From CAZISM01 sp964541895 (GTDB lineage: Bacteria > Zhuqueibacterota > Zhuqueibacteria > Residuimicrobiales > Residuimicrobiaceae): a DNA stretch of 26,490 nt. The stretch's first letter is position 1, and every line of letters begins with the position of its first letter. Shown here in pieces: positions 6,547-15,372 of this stretch. The stretch covers positions 1 through 26,490 of the forward strand of contig CAZISM010000076.1 of assembly GCA_964541895.1 (NCBI GenBank), in the 5' to 3' direction. Under the pieces are notes generated by a model. It saw nothing but the letters and a program-made list of their open reading frames with translations, made no database searches and was not told where the DNA came from. The translations under genes were made by a program, and so were the position numbers.

Positions 6547-8529
6547 TTACAGTGTCGTTCCCGGCCAGGTGTCGGTGCGGAACGGCGATGCCGGCAGGCC
6601 GGCTTTGTTGTACAGATTGGCAATGGGATTAAAGGCCCAGCCATAGCGCACGGCCACCGGATCTTTTATGCCCGGGCTGCTGACGACAACGGTTTCGCCG
6701 TCGATTCTGGCTTGCGCCCAGACGAATTTCTGATCCGCGCCGCACATGGTAAAGCCCTTCAGTTCGTTGCTGTCTCTGGCCACCAGTCCGCCGGCAACGT
6801 GTTTGAAATGCAGCCGGATTTTATCACCCTCGACATTCATGGAGGTATAGATCGGACCGCTGTACTCGATCTCTTTGCCATAGACCAGATGGAGCGCGTT
6901 CAGCGCCAGACGGCGTCCCACCTCCTGCTTGTTCTTGGGATGAATGTCTTCCACTTCGCCGATGTCGATAGTTACGGCCATGCCGGTGCTGGGCAACGCC
7001 AGGGTCTGTAACTGCGCCTCCCGCAACTCGGCCCAGCTGTCCTTCTCGGGTCTGGTCTGTTTTTTCTGAAAGTTGGCCAGTTGCACAAAGAGGAAGGGGA
7101 AATCGCCCTGCTGCCAATGTGTGCGCCAGTCGGTTATCATCAGCGGGAACAGGGTACGATATTGGTTGGCGCGGCCGGCATTGCTTTCGCCCTGGTACCA
7201 GATGGCGCCGCGAATGGCATACGGCATCAACGGCTTTAACATGCCGTTGAACAAAACCGTGGGCTGGTTGGGATTGTCCGGCGAAACCGGTTGCGGTCCC
7301 AAAGTTTGCGTATCAAAGCCGACCTTGCACCGCCACGGGCCGGCCAGGGAAATTTTTTGACCCGTGCGGCCGGCCAGGAACATCTGTTCCGGTTCACCCC
7401 ACAAGCCGCCGACGTTGCCGATGTCCTGCACGCGGACCACGATGCTGTTTTTGCCCGGGCGGACCAGGGATTTATCGACCGGATACATCCGATGCGCATT
7501 GGCGTCGCTGATTCCGCCGACCTGTGCGCCGTTGAACCAGGTGATATCGATGTCGTTCACCGGCCCCAGGTGCAGCGTCAAATCAACTCCCTGCATGGCG
7601 GGCGGGATGATGATATCCTTGCGGAACCACATGATGCCGTCCAATCCCGGATAACCGGCCAACTCCCACTTGGTCGGCACCTCCATGGTTTGCCAGCCGT
7701 CGGTATTATGGTCGGGATCGTTCCAGACCGGCCGACTGCCGGTGTATCCGGCATCGCCGATGGCGATTTTCTCCTCACGGGCCGCCATGGCTGCGGTGTA
7801 TTCCGCCATGCTGTAGGCGCGTGTGGATTCCATCTCGGCGATTTTCTGCACAAAGTAGGGCATGGTCTGCAGGGCCGCGGCGCTGGTCCAGGCTTCGGCC
7901 ACGGTGCCGCCCCAGGAGGTGTGCACCAGGCCGATGGGAACCTGCAGTTCATTGTACAGCATGCGCCCGAAAAAGTAAGCGACGGCGGAAAACTCGGGAA
8001 CGGTTTGCGGACTGCATTCGCTCCAGCCCGGGCCATTCACCGTATCCAGGGGCGTTTTGCTGATGGTGTGTTTGACCTGAAACAAGCGCACGTTGGCATA
8101 GTTGGCGGTGGCGATCTCTTTCTGATAATCGAGCACCCGTCCCCAACCGGCAACCGGCATCTCCATGTTGGACTGGCCGGAACAAACCCAGACTTCGCCG
8201 ATCATCACGTTCCTGAACGTGATCGTCTCGGCGCCGATCACCTGCAATTCATAAGGCCCACCGGCCGGCATGGGATCCAATTGGATCTGCCAGGTGCCGC
8301 TGTCGCTCACGGTACTTTTTTTGCTCTGTTGCTGGATGCGAACGGTCACCTCGCCGCCGGGATCGGCCTTGCCCCATACCGGCAGAGCCTTGTCGCGCTG
8401 CAACACCATGTTGTCGCTGAACAGGGTGACGAGTTTGATCTGTTTCGCCGGTGGGGTGAACCAAGAACAGCCGCTAAAGAGTGCGACCAGAATTATCATT
8501 AGCCAGTGGAAGGGGCGACGTGAGCACAT
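6547..8529 (-). CDS. Sialate O-acetylesterase-type (SGNH) carbohydrate esterase
   Basis: The 660-residue protein carries the SASA esterase domain: EVWVCSGQSNMEMP places the nucleophile at S120, GAIWYQGESNA is the conserved second block, and EDIHPKNKQ near residue 528 supplies the Asp-His pair. A jelly-roll sugar-binding insertion (WFRKDIIIP ... LTLHLGPVNDIDITWFNG) sits between the two halves, as in larger family members. The N-terminus has a membrane segment ending LVALFSGC, a possible but atypical lipobox with Phe at -3, so it may be an outer-membrane lipoprotein. I chose ATG 8529 and not 8542-8544 because AGGAGA (8535-8540) sits 5 bases before it and inside the longer frame. In a pectic locus it more plausibly removes acetyl groups from rhamnogalacturonan than from sialic acid; this is inference. 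The PL22-like gene follows 24 bases later. Confidence 0.88.
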   Translation of the reverse strand: MCSRRPFHWLMIILVALFSGCSWFTPPAKQIKLVTLFSDNMVLQRDKALPVWGKADPGGEVTVRIQQQSKKSTVSDSGTWQIQLDPMPAGGPYELQVIGAETITFRNVMIGEVWVCSGQSNMEMPVAGWGRVLDYQKEIATANYANVRLFQVKHTISKTPLDTVNGPGWSECSPQTVPEFSAVAYFFGRMLYNELQVPIGLVHTSWGGTVAEAWTSAAALQTMPYFVQKIAEMESTRAYSMAEYTAAMAAREEKIAIGDAGYTGSRPVWNDPDHNTDGWQTMEVPTKWELAGYPGLDGIMWFRKDIIIPPAMQGVDLTLHLGPVNDIDITWFNGAQVGGISDANAHRMYPVDKSLVRPGKNSIVVRVQDIGNVGGLWGEPEQMFLAGRTGQKISLAGPWRCKVGFDTQTLGPQPVSPDNPNQPTVLFNGMLKPLMPYAIRGAIWYQGESNAGRANQYRTLFPLMITDWRTHWQQGDFPFLFVQLANFQKKQTRPEKDSWAELREAQLQTLALPSTGMAVTIDIGEVEDIHPKNKQEVGRRLALNALHLVYGKEIEYSGPIYTSMNVEGDKIRLHFKHVAGGLVARDSNELKGFTMCGADQKFVWAQARIDGETVVVSSPGIKDPVAVRYGWAFNPIANLYNKAGLPASPFRTDTWPGTTL

Positions 8530-8534
8530 GATGT

Positions 8535-8540
8535 TCTCCT
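8535..8540 (-). promoter_or_regulatory. Ribosome binding site that fixes the esterase start
   Basis: AGGAGA on the minus strand lies 5 bases upstream of ATG 8529. An in-frame ATG at 8544 would place this site inside the coding sequence, so the shorter start is preferred. Confidence 0.6.
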
Positions 8541-8555
8541 GCATGTGGGTCCAAA

Positions 8556-8585
8556 GAGGTCGGACACCTCAAAGGTCCGGCCTTT
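8556..8585. repeat. Two adjacent short hairpins with GTCGGAC core
   Basis: GAGGT-CGGAC-ACCTC (8556-8570) is followed directly by AAAGG-TCCGG-CCTTT (8571-8585). The stems are only five base pairs each. They lie just upstream of the esterase, in its likely leader, and share GTCGGACA with the hairpin at 3646-3680, so they may be fragments of one repeat family. Confidence 0.35.
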
Positions 8586-8666
8586 GGTTCCGGTGGGTCC
8601 GGATTAGATCGGTTGGTATGTAAGTAACAGAAAAATTCTTTCAGCCTTTATTATTCACCGCAGAGG

Positions 8667-8865
8667 TTACATTATTTTTTTATAGGCCACGTACAGATCG
8701 GCTTCGATCATGACGTTGTTTTCATAATGGCAGTTATGAACGATTCATACGCCACCTCGTGATTGGTTTCTGCTGTTCATAGCCAATGCGGCGGGTGATC
8801 GTCATGCGCCGGACGGGATCGAAGAGCTGGCCGCACACCGTCCCTGAACAGGAAAGATACGACAT
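8667..8865 (-). pseudogene. Possible decayed gene fragment
   Basis: Two minus-strand reading segments look protein-like but are separated by stops and a probable frameshift. From 8865 an ATG opens a 43-residue frame containing SGTVCGQLFDPVRRMTITRR and IGYEQQKPITRW, ending with TAA at 8734-8736. Just downstream a frame reads NCHYENNVMIEADLYVAYKK and ends with TAA at 8667-8669. A third frame between gives NHEVAYESF. Together they suggest the C-terminal remnant of an enzyme whose body has been lost. I cannot name the family, and chance coding is not excluded. Confidence 0.3.
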
Positions 8866-8883
8866 CGAATTGTGAAAGTCAAG

Positions 8884-8915
8884 CCGGCTGAGATCTCGAG
8901 TTAGCCGGATTTTTT
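8884..8915 (+). terminator. Terminator-like hairpin upstream of GH106 gene
   Basis: CCGGCT (8884-8889) pairs with AGCCGG (8903-8908), and ATTTTTT follows at 8909-8915. The 13-base loop contains the palindrome GAGATCTC, which could form its own small stem. On the plus strand no intact gene ends just before it, so it may insulate the GH106 promoter or be left from a lost gene. The stem is short, so confidence is modest. Confidence 0.35.
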
Positions 8916-9125
8916 GCCAACCAAACTGTTAACCTGAATTATTTACTGCAGAGTCGTTAAAAGGAGCTACCGCTTTGAAATGCGATCTGTATGCCTGCTT
9001 TGACCACACCAGCCTTTTCTCTCGACGATCTTGTTCTTGCAAAAATGAAAAAAAGTGATTACATAGTGATACTTCATATCGTATTCATTTATGTATAAAT
9101 ATTTCTAAATAGACAGGACTCAACT

Positions 9126-12100
9126 ATGAACAAATTCCACCGGAACGTGTGGCAACAGTGGTTTGTACGGACGATCACCATACTGGCTGTGTCTGCATCT
9201 GTTTGCCCATTATCTGCGTTTGGCCGTGAACTCGCGCAGATAAAACCGTTGCAGCAATCGTTTCAAAAGCCGCCGGCTGACTGCTGGCCGCATACGCGCT
9301 GGTGGTGGTTCGGCAGCGCCGTCACCAGGGAGGGGATCACCTGGGAACTGGAACAGATGGCCAGCCACGGCATCACCGGCGTGGAGCAGATTTCCATGGG
9401 GCCGGTGTATGAAAAGGGCAACATCCGTTATCTCTCTGACGAATATCTCGACATGGCCAAACATACGGTGTACACGGCCAAGAGGCTGGGCATGCAGGTT
9501 TCGTTCAATTTCGGCGGCCCCGGCTGGATCATCGGCGGCGATTGGGTGCCGAAAGAGGATCGCATGAAAGATATGGTGCCGACCTCTATGGAGGTGCAGG
9601 GGCCGTCCTCTTTTGCCGGCCCGCTGCCCAAACAGCTCACCCAGACAAAACGCTCCTGGGAAATTCACATTCCTGAACTCGACGGCGGCGAACAGCTGCT
9701 GGCGGTCGTGGCGGCCAGGTATAGCGATGGCGGGCTTGAGCCGAATTCTGTTGTTGTATTGACTGATAAAGTAAGGGAGCGACAACTGCAGTGGAAGGTG
9801 CCGGAGGGGCGCTGGCGCGTCATGGCCTTTTGGCTCAAGTACCACGATCACAGTGACGCGGTCGATCACATGAGCAAGCCGGCCATGCAGCGCTATTGCA
9901 ATTATATCGGCGGCAAATTTCTGCAAGCGTTCGGCGAAGAGTTCGGCAAGACGGTCGATTCCTTTTTCTGTGACAGCTTTGAAGTGCCAGACCTGCCCAG
10001 CGGCTTTTACTGGAGTGAAGGGTTGCTGGAAGAATTTAAAAAGCGCAAAGGCTACGACCTGGTGCCGTACCTGCCGGCGGTGTGGTGGAATATGGGCGAG
10101 GAGACGGCCAAAATCCGCTATGACCTTAACGAGTTTTTGCACCTCATCGGCAAAGAAGCGTTTTTCGAAACCTTCCTCAACTGGTGCCAACAGCACAAGG
10201 TGCAGGGGCGTATCCAGGCCTATGGCTTTACCACCGACAACATCGAAGGATCGGGGATCACGCATATTCCGGAAATGGAAGTGTGTCCGGGCGAAAAAGA
10301 TGCCGTGCCCTGGTTCGATACCCGCATCGGCCCGGCCAAGTATGTTTCCTCCGGTGCACACCTGTACGGTAGGAACGTCATTACCACCGAGGCCTATACC
10401 TTTATTCACTGGGAGCTGTATCGGGCCACGCTGGAAGAGCTCAAAATCGCCACCGACGGATATTTGCGTTTCGGGGCCAACAAATTCTACAACCATGGTT
10501 TCAGTTATTCTCCGGAACGTACGCCGGCGCCTTCACGCTGCATGTCCATCGACGCCAACATCAGTCCCATCAACACCTGGTGGCCCCATTACCCCTTGCT
10601 GGCCGAATACCTGGCCCGCTGCTGTCATATGCTGCGCCAGGGCGAACCGTTTGCCGATGTTGCGGTCTATTCGCCCCTTGCCAACCAGTGGACGCTCAAC
10701 GTGCTGAACGCACGCAAGTGGACACGTGAATTTTACTGGGGTGAACTGGGGAATCTGTTGGCCGCGAACGGTTATGATTTTGATCTCATCAACGATGATG
10801 TGCTGCAGAATCGCAGCCGCATCGACGAAGGCAACATCCGGGTGAACGCTCTGGAATACAAAGCGTTGATTCTGCCCAATGTGCAGGCGTTGCCGCTGCA
10901 GACCCTGCGGGTCATCGAGCGCTATGCCCGCGCAGGCGGTGTTGTGATCGCTCTGGAGCGGCTGCCGGAAAGTTCTGTGGGCCTGGCCGACTACCGGCAG
11001 CAGGATCTCGAGGTCAAGCGTCTTGTGGAGGCCATGTTTCAGGAGCCGCGCGGCCGGGATGGCAACGGCCACAAGGTGTACGGCCAGGGCCACACCTACT
11101 ATTTAAAGGTGGTCCTTAACCGTCAGGATGTTCTGGATTGGCGCAGCAGTGCGCTGGACCCGTTCGTCAACACCCTGCGGGCCCATATTCAGCCGGATTT
11201 CAATATCGATTTTGCCCTGCAGGGCATGCGCACCAATAACGGCCTCGCCTTTCTGCATCGGGTAAAGGGTGATGCGGATATCTATTTTGTCTCCAATATC
11301 CAGGAGGTGGCCAGTTCTATTCCGGTGACCTTTCGCGTGCAGGGCAAGATTCCCTGGCGCTGGAATCCCTACAACGGCGACATATCGGCCATGCCGGCGT
11401 ATCGGGAGCACAGGGGCGGAACAGAAATTCCGCTGCAGCTGCAACCTTACGAATCTTGCTTTATCGTCTTCGAGCCCGGTCAGGGAGCACATGTGATCCA
11501 GTCCGATCTCGCAGAGATTACCGCGGTTGGTGCTCGCGGTGTTGAGGGGGTGGTGATGAAGAACGGCGTCTATTCCGTTGCTGTAGCAGGCCCCGGCGGA
11601 TACAAAACAGCTTCTTTGTCTGTTAACGATGCGTTAGCGCCGCTGTATATCAACGGCAGCTGGCGTTTGCGCATGCCATTAGCCCGGGGCGCTGCTCTGG
11701 ATACCAGTTTCAGCCGGCTCTTTTCCTGGACCGAGGTGGAGCGGACCAAACATTTCAGCGGCGCCGCCGAGTATGAAATCGATTTCGATGTGCCGAAAGC
11801 GTATGTGCGGGCTGACATACAGATGGTGCTGGATGTCGGGCGGGTCGGCAATGTGGCTGAGATACTCATAAACGGGAAAAAAGCGGGCACCATCTGGATG
11901 CGCGGTCAGTTCTGTCCGTTGCACGGTCTGGTGCGCGCCGGTAAAAATCATTTAAAGGTGGTTGTGACCAACACGCTGATCAATCGGGTGGCCGGCTGGA
12001 GTGCGCCGCCGCCGGTGCCGGAAGAGCTGGTGGCCCATTACGGCAGCGGCGTCACCGATGAGTCGCGGGCGTTGCGCGGACCAATAGGATTTAAGGCCCT

Positions 12101-12170
12101 GCCCGCTTCCGGGCTGTTGGGGCCTGTACAAATTCTGGTGCAGAAAAAAGTGACGCTTGCGCTGCCGTAA
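9126..12170 (+). CDS. Secreted GH106-type alpha-L-rhamnosidase
   Basis: The 1014-residue protein has a signal peptide (RTITILAVSASVCPLSAFG, 15-33). The N-terminal barrel shows the GH106 hallmarks PHTRWWWFGSAVTREGITWE (55-74), GITGVEQISMGPV and FNFGGPGWIIGGDW. FFCDSFEVPDLP near residue 280 matches the family's D-S-x-E block, making the Glu there a catalytic candidate. A middle section contains a glutamine-amidotransferase-like fold (ALILPNVQALPLQTLRVIE). The C-terminus (about 880-980) is a galactose-binding-like jelly roll: VGNVAEILINGKKAGTIWM. GH106 enzymes remove alpha-L-rhamnose by inversion with calcium, and characterised members act on rhamnogalacturonan. The length fits the family. It stands alone on the plus strand, converging with the LolA-like gene only 10 bases away, with a terminator overlapping its stop codon. 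Confidence 0.88.
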   Translation: MNKFHRNVWQQWFVRTITILAVSASVCPLSAFGRELAQIKPLQQSFQKPPADCWPHTRWWWFGSAVTREGITWELEQMASHGITGVEQISMGPVYEKGNIRYLSDEYLDMAKHTVYTAKRLGMQVSFNFGGPGWIIGGDWVPKEDRMKDMVPTSMEVQGPSSFAGPLPKQLTQTKRSWEIHIPELDGGEQLLAVVAARYSDGGLEPNSVVVLTDKVRERQLQWKVPEGRWRVMAFWLKYHDHSDAVDHMSKPAMQRYCNYIGGKFLQAFGEEFGKTVDSFFCDSFEVPDLPSGFYWSEGLLEEFKKRKGYDLVPYLPAVWWNMGEETAKIRYDLNEFLHLIGKEAFFETFLNWCQQHKVQGRIQAYGFTTDNIEGSGITHIPEMEVCPGEKDAVPWFDTRIGPAKYVSSGAHLYGRNVITTEAYTFIHWELYRATLEELKIATDGYLRFGANKFYNHGFSYSPERTPAPSRCMSIDANISPINTWWPHYPLLAEYLARCCHMLRQGEPFADVAVYSPLANQWTLNVLNARKWTREFYWGELGNLLAANGYDFDLINDDVLQNRSRIDEGNIRVNALEYKALILPNVQALPLQTLRVIERYARAGGVVIALERLPESSVGLADYRQQDLEVKRLVEAMFQEPRGRDGNGHKVYGQGHTYYLKVVLNRQDVLDWRSSALDPFVNTLRAHIQPDFNIDFALQGMRTNNGLAFLHRVKGDADIYFVSNIQEVASSIPVTFRVQGKIPWRWNPYNGDISAMPAYREHRGGTEIPLQLQPYESCFIVFEPGQGAHVIQSDLAEITAVGARGVEGVVMKNGVYSVAVAGPGGYKTASLSVNDALAPLYINGSWRLRMPLARGAALDTSFSRLFSWTEVERTKHFSGAAEYEIDFDVPKAYVRADIQMVLDVGRVGNVAEILINGKKAGTIWMRGQFCPLHGLVRAGKNHLKVVVTNTLINRVAGWSAPPPVPEELVAHYGSGVTDESRALRGPIGFKALPASGLLGPVQILVQKKVTLALP

Positions 12171-12187
12171 GCGGCGGTTTTTATTTT
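12161..12187 (+). terminator. Intrinsic terminator of the GH106 gene
   Basis: GCTGCCG (12161-12167) can pair with CGGCGGT (12172-12178), using two G-U pairs, around TAAG, followed by the T-rich run TTTTATTTT to 12187. The stem includes the last codons and stop of the rhamnosidase, an economical arrangement forced by the 10-base gap to the convergent gene. Confidence 0.5.
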
Positions 12188-12912
12188 AAAGCGGCTTTGC
12201 TGAAAATATGCTCCGGCATGGGTTGATCGAATGCCACTTCATCCACAATAAATTCGGTTCCCATGCCGGATTTCAGCATGTCCTTGAAAAGGATGTGCGT
12301 GGGATACCAGCGATCGCCGATTTTTTTCAGCTCTTTCAGTTCCGTCCGTTTCAGCAATTTGCCGCTCCTGGCGTACAGCTCTTCCTGCAGGGGAACGTAC
12401 CTCTCCTGGTCCACCCACAGCTTGCGACTGTCGTAGGCCATATCTTTCGTCTTTGCCTTCAAGGTCAACACCCAGCACAACCGATCCTCGATGCGTTCGC
12501 TGCCGGCCACGGCGGCGTGATAGCTGTTAACCAGTTCAGGGTCCTGCATCATGTCTTCGTAGGAAAGGTCGGAGCCCATCACCGACTGGCGCAGCATATG
12601 TCCGGAGATCTGAATGATCCGGTCTGTGGTCGGTGAATACATCCACAGCTGATCTCCCAGCTTGAGCATTTTGGTGCCCTTTTCGCGCACCGGCGCCAGG
12701 TATTCGCTGAACGCTTTGTCTGTCCCCTGAATCCACGAGCGGGCCTGCAGAGTTCGGCGGTCCCTGCGACCGTGGATGATCATTGTGCTGGTCAGCACCC
12801 GGTTACGGGACGAGAGGTTGGCGTCCACTTTTTTCAAAACAGCCTCCCCGGACGGCGTTTGGCTCAGGAGCAGCGGGGCGGCGACCAGAATAAAACTCAA
12901 GGTACGTTTCAT
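12181..12912 (-). CDS. LolA-like outer membrane lipoprotein-sorting / lipid carrier protein
   Basis: The 243-residue protein starts MKRTLSFILVAAPLLLSQTP, a signal peptide, and then shows the features of the LolA_like family (COG2834/PF17131): TKMLKLGDQLWMYSPTTDRI, GHMLRQSVMGSDLSYEDMMQ, and DRLCWVLTLKAK ... LWVDQERYVPLQEELY. These half-barrel periplasmic proteins carry lipids or lipoproteins on a hydrophobic concave face. ATG 12912 is used in preference to the TTG at 12936, because the signal peptide then starts properly; the ribosome site is weak in either case. It lies 13 bases after the stop of permease 2 and is the last gene of the operon, so it is probably the soluble carrier receiving cargo from this ABC motor. 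Its true cargo is unknown. Confidence 0.85.
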   Translation of the reverse strand: MKRTLSFILVAAPLLLSQTPSGEAVLKKVDANLSSRNRVLTSTMIIHGRRDRRTLQARSWIQGTDKAFSEYLAPVREKGTKMLKLGDQLWMYSPTTDRIIQISGHMLRQSVMGSDLSYEDMMQDPELVNSYHAAVAGSERIEDRLCWVLTLKAKTKDMAYDSRKLWVDQERYVPLQEELYARSGKLLKRTELKELKKIGDRWYPTHILFKDMLKSGMGTEFIVDEVAFDQPMPEHIFSKAALK

Positions 12913-12925
12913 GCCGGCATCTCGA

Positions 12926-14203
12926 TTAGCCTTCAAATTCTTTGAACAGTTGTGCGGTGTTGCGGCGATAAATGCCGATACCGGCCAGCATGGTGCCCAG
13001 CACCGTGGCCAGCAATCCGGGTATAAAGCCGAGGTAGTAGCTCTGGGCCGTCACCCGGGTATGAATGACGGAAGAGATCATCAGGCTCGAGTTCTTCATG
13101 ATGGAGCCGTAATCGATGCCATGGATTTGGATGTAATAGATCAGCGCCAATCCGAGAGCCGTACCAAGAAAAGAGCCGATAACGCCGATGACGATTGATT
13201 CTGCAATCATGGATCGATAGATGTGGCTGCTGTATTCGCCGATGGCGAGGCGGACGCCGATTTCGCCATAGCGGCGCAGGCCGCCGAGCAGGCCGGCGTT
13301 CCAGAGGACGATGGACATGGCGACGATGAACACCGCCACCAGGATCCCGGAAAAATTTTCCGCCAGGTCGAGGTATTCGGCGAGGCCGTTCTGCTGCCGC
13401 AGTGTCAGCATGACCGGCTCGAACTCGTCGTCGGCGCCGGCAGAGCGCCCGTTAAAAGCGGCTGCCATAGCGGTGGCCTGCACGTCATCGTAGAGATCAT
13501 CGGCAAAGTAGCCGAGGATTTCGCCGCCGGCATTGTGCATATCCAGCACTGACTGGGCGTCCGCCAGATCCATGATCATGGCCGCTTTATCCATCGGCGG
13601 CAGACCGAAACGCAGGGTGCCGGCAAGAACGAAATTCTCAATGGCCATACCGCCGTTCATGGTGGAGCCCAGGAGCGTAGCTGTTCCGCCAGGTTCGAGA
13701 GCCAGTTTGCCGGCAAATTCGTCGCTGAGGAGAATCTCTCCCGGCGCAGCCGGCAGGTGGCCGCGCACCAGGGCTTTGCGCAGATTCAGTCTGGAAAGTT
13801 CCATCGAGCTGTCAGCGGACAGCAGGTCGACCGCCAGGCCAAAGGTCGGGCCCTGGCTGCGGGTTTCGCCGGCGCTGTCGGGGATATCCAGCAAGCCGCC
13901 GAAATGAATGCGGGCACGCCAGGACATGCCCGGGAATTGCTGCTGCAAGGCGGTCATGAGGCTGTCAAGATCGACCAGGGCGAGGTCGTTTGGAAACTGA
14001 TCCTGATTTTCCTTGTAGGCTTTGGTGACCACGCGGAGGTGGCCTGTGGAAAAGTTGGCGCTGGTGCGAACGATATCGGTGGTGACGCTTTTAATCCAGG
14101 CGTGCAGGGCGACGGTCAGGAACACGCCCACGGTTACGGTAAGGACAGGAAAATGGAGACGCGACCGGTCGCGCAGCAGGCCTTTGATGAGGAATCGGAT
14201 CAT
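12926..14203 (-). CDS. ABC transporter permease, FtsX/MacB type (permease 2)
   Basis: The 425-residue protein has one N-terminal membrane segment (FPVLTVTVGVFLTVALHAW, about 18-36), a large periplasmic MacB_PCD-like domain (about 40-280), and a C-terminal FtsX domain with three membrane segments (FSGILVAVFIVAMSIVLWNA; ESIVIGVIGSFLGTALGLAL; YYLGFIPGLLATVLGTMLAG). The block RRYGEIGVRLAIG is the FtsX coupling-helix motif that contacts the ATPase. The layout is that of LolC/LolE or MacB, which drive movement of substrate in the periplasm and do not pump across the membrane. It overlaps permease 1 by ATGA, so the two are translationally coupled and likely form a heterodimer. Differences from permease 1 in the periplasmic domain suggest separate duties, for example cargo entry and carrier docking as with LolE and LolC; that is inference. 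Confidence 0.88.
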   Translation of the reverse strand: MIRFLIKGLLRDRSRLHFPVLTVTVGVFLTVALHAWIKSVTTDIVRTSANFSTGHLRVVTKAYKENQDQFPNDLALVDLDSLMTALQQQFPGMSWRARIHFGGLLDIPDSAGETRSQGPTFGLAVDLLSADSSMELSRLNLRKALVRGHLPAAPGEILLSDEFAGKLALEPGGTATLLGSTMNGGMAIENFVLAGTLRFGLPPMDKAAMIMDLADAQSVLDMHNAGGEILGYFADDLYDDVQATAMAAAFNGRSAGADDEFEPVMLTLRQQNGLAEYLDLAENFSGILVAVFIVAMSIVLWNAGLLGGLRRYGEIGVRLAIGEYSSHIYRSMIAESIVIGVIGSFLGTALGLALIYYIQIHGIDYGSIMKNSSLMISSVIHTRVTAQSYYLGFIPGLLATVLGTMLAGIGIYRRNTAQLFKEFEG

Positions 14204-15372
14204 GTCAGTTTTCCCCGAATGGCTTCAGTGGGATTCATGCTGGAAATTTTGCGCGTGGGCAAAAAGCTGACGATGGTCACCGCGATCAGCACCAGGGCTA
14301 TGGTCCCGCCTACGAGCTGAACGGTGAATTTGGGAAATATGGTGTCGGCAATGGTGATGCCCATATCATCGGCCATTGCCGGCATTTTGAATCCGGTTCT
14401 GGCGTAATAATAGAGCAGGGGAATGCCGTACACAGCTGCCAATCCGGCAGCCAACACCGCGTGCATGGCGCCTTCGATGGTAAAGATGCGAATCACCCGG
14501 CCGCGCGTCATGCCCAGGGCCATGAGTGTGCCGATTTCCTTGCGGCGACGAAAAATGGCCAACACCTGGGTGTCAAACACCGCCAGCATGGCCAGCAACA
14601 GGAGAAGCGTGAAAATGATGGCAGCGCCGAAAGATTTCGCTTTGATCAGGGCGGCGATGGGTTCCAGCAGCACCTCCTGTTCTTTGGCTATCCAGCCGGC
14701 CTGGGAGGTGGCAGGGCTATAGTCCGGCCGGGCTACCAGGAACGAAGCCTGTCCGGCCAATTGTGTCATACGCTGCAACCGTTCCAGCGGCAGCCAGATC
14801 TGGCCTTGATCGACGCCGGCAACCGTGGTGCGCATTACGGCGACAATTTTTACTTCTGCGGCATCGAAGGTGCCGTGGGCGTCGCGCCAGCGAACCGTGA
14901 CGAAATCGCCGGTGTGCAATTTGTTGCTTTTTGCCATGCGCGTACCGATAATCGCCGGTATCTCGGGGATGTCAACCACCAATGACGATGACGGAATGGC
15001 AAGTATGGTCTGACCGGGATCGATGCCTTTCAGGACCACGGACTGCATGCGGCCTTGCGGATACATGCTGGCGGGAACGGCGAGGATGGGAGTAAGCAGA
15101 TGGTCCCTGATGCGGTCCTGAAGCTCGGGCGACGGCAGGGCGTGGCTGTTTTCCAGGGCCAGCGGATCAAAGGGATCATAGCTCTCCTGCCAGTACTGGC
15201 CGCCGCCGATCTCCCATGCGATGGTATCGCGCCGGGCCTGCTCGTCCCAGCCCTGCAGCGTGGCCTGGTTCCAGATGATCACCACATACGAAAAGGAGAG
15301 CACAGTCACATTCAGCCAGGTGCGCAGTCCGGCGCCGACCAGATTGCGATAAGCCAATTTAACAGCGATCAT
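14200..15372 (-). CDS. ABC transporter permease, FtsX/MacB type (permease 1)
   Basis: The 390-residue protein has an N-terminal membrane segment (TWLNVTVLSFSYVVIIW, 18-34), a periplasmic domain to about 240, and an FtsX domain: SFGAAIIFTLLLLLAMLAVF, then the coupling motif RRRKEIGTLMALGMTRGRVI with FTIEGAMHAVLAAGLAAVYG, then FTVQLVGGTIALVLIAVTIV and the closing FLPTRKISSMNPTEAIRGKL. This last string is the standard FtsX C-terminus. Its start codon overlaps the ATPase stop as ATGA, and its stop overlaps the permease 2 start in the same way. It is probably one half of a heterodimeric, LolCE-like inner-membrane complex served by the ATPase upstream. Confidence 0.9.
   Translation of the reverse strand: MIAVKLAYRNLVGAGLRTWLNVTVLSFSYVVIIWNQATLQGWDEQARRDTIAWEIGGGQYWQESYDPFDPLALENSHALPSPELQDRIRDHLLTPILAVPASMYPQGRMQSVVLKGIDPGQTILAIPSSSLVVDIPEIPAIIGTRMAKSNKLHTGDFVTVRWRDAHGTFDAAEVKIVAVMRTTVAGVDQGQIWLPLERLQRMTQLAGQASFLVARPDYSPATSQAGWIAKEQEVLLEPIAALIKAKSFGAAIIFTLLLLLAMLAVFDTQVLAIFRRRKEIGTLMALGMTRGRVIRIFTIEGAMHAVLAAGLAAVYGIPLLYYYARTGFKMPAMADDMGITIADTIFPKFTVQLVGGTIALVLIAVTIVSFLPTRKISSMNPTEAIRGKLT

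Larger units (their letters stand above)
8530..9125. promoter_or_regulatory. Divergent intergenic region upstream of GH106 and esterase
   Basis: About 600 bases without an intact gene separate the divergent esterase and rhamnosidase genes. Near the esterase it holds the small hairpins at 8556-8585, then the possible gene remnant 8667-8865, then a terminator-like hairpin at 8884-8915. The last 100 bases before 9126 are AT-rich, with TATAAA at 9094-9099 and a weak TTCATA 15 bases upstream as a poor promoter candidate. AGGAC nine bases before the ATG is the likely ribosome site. No clear operator was seen. Confidence 0.35.

Noticed and set aside
7291..8502. 403-codon plus-strand open frame opposite the esterase
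   Set aside because: It is rich in His, Gly and Arg with no known motif, typical of an antisense shadow of a GC-rich gene; the minus strand carries SASA motifs.
9210..10496. 428-codon minus-strand open frame opposite the GH106 gene
   Set aside because: Low-complexity antisense character and no motifs; the GH106 signature on the plus strand explains the region.
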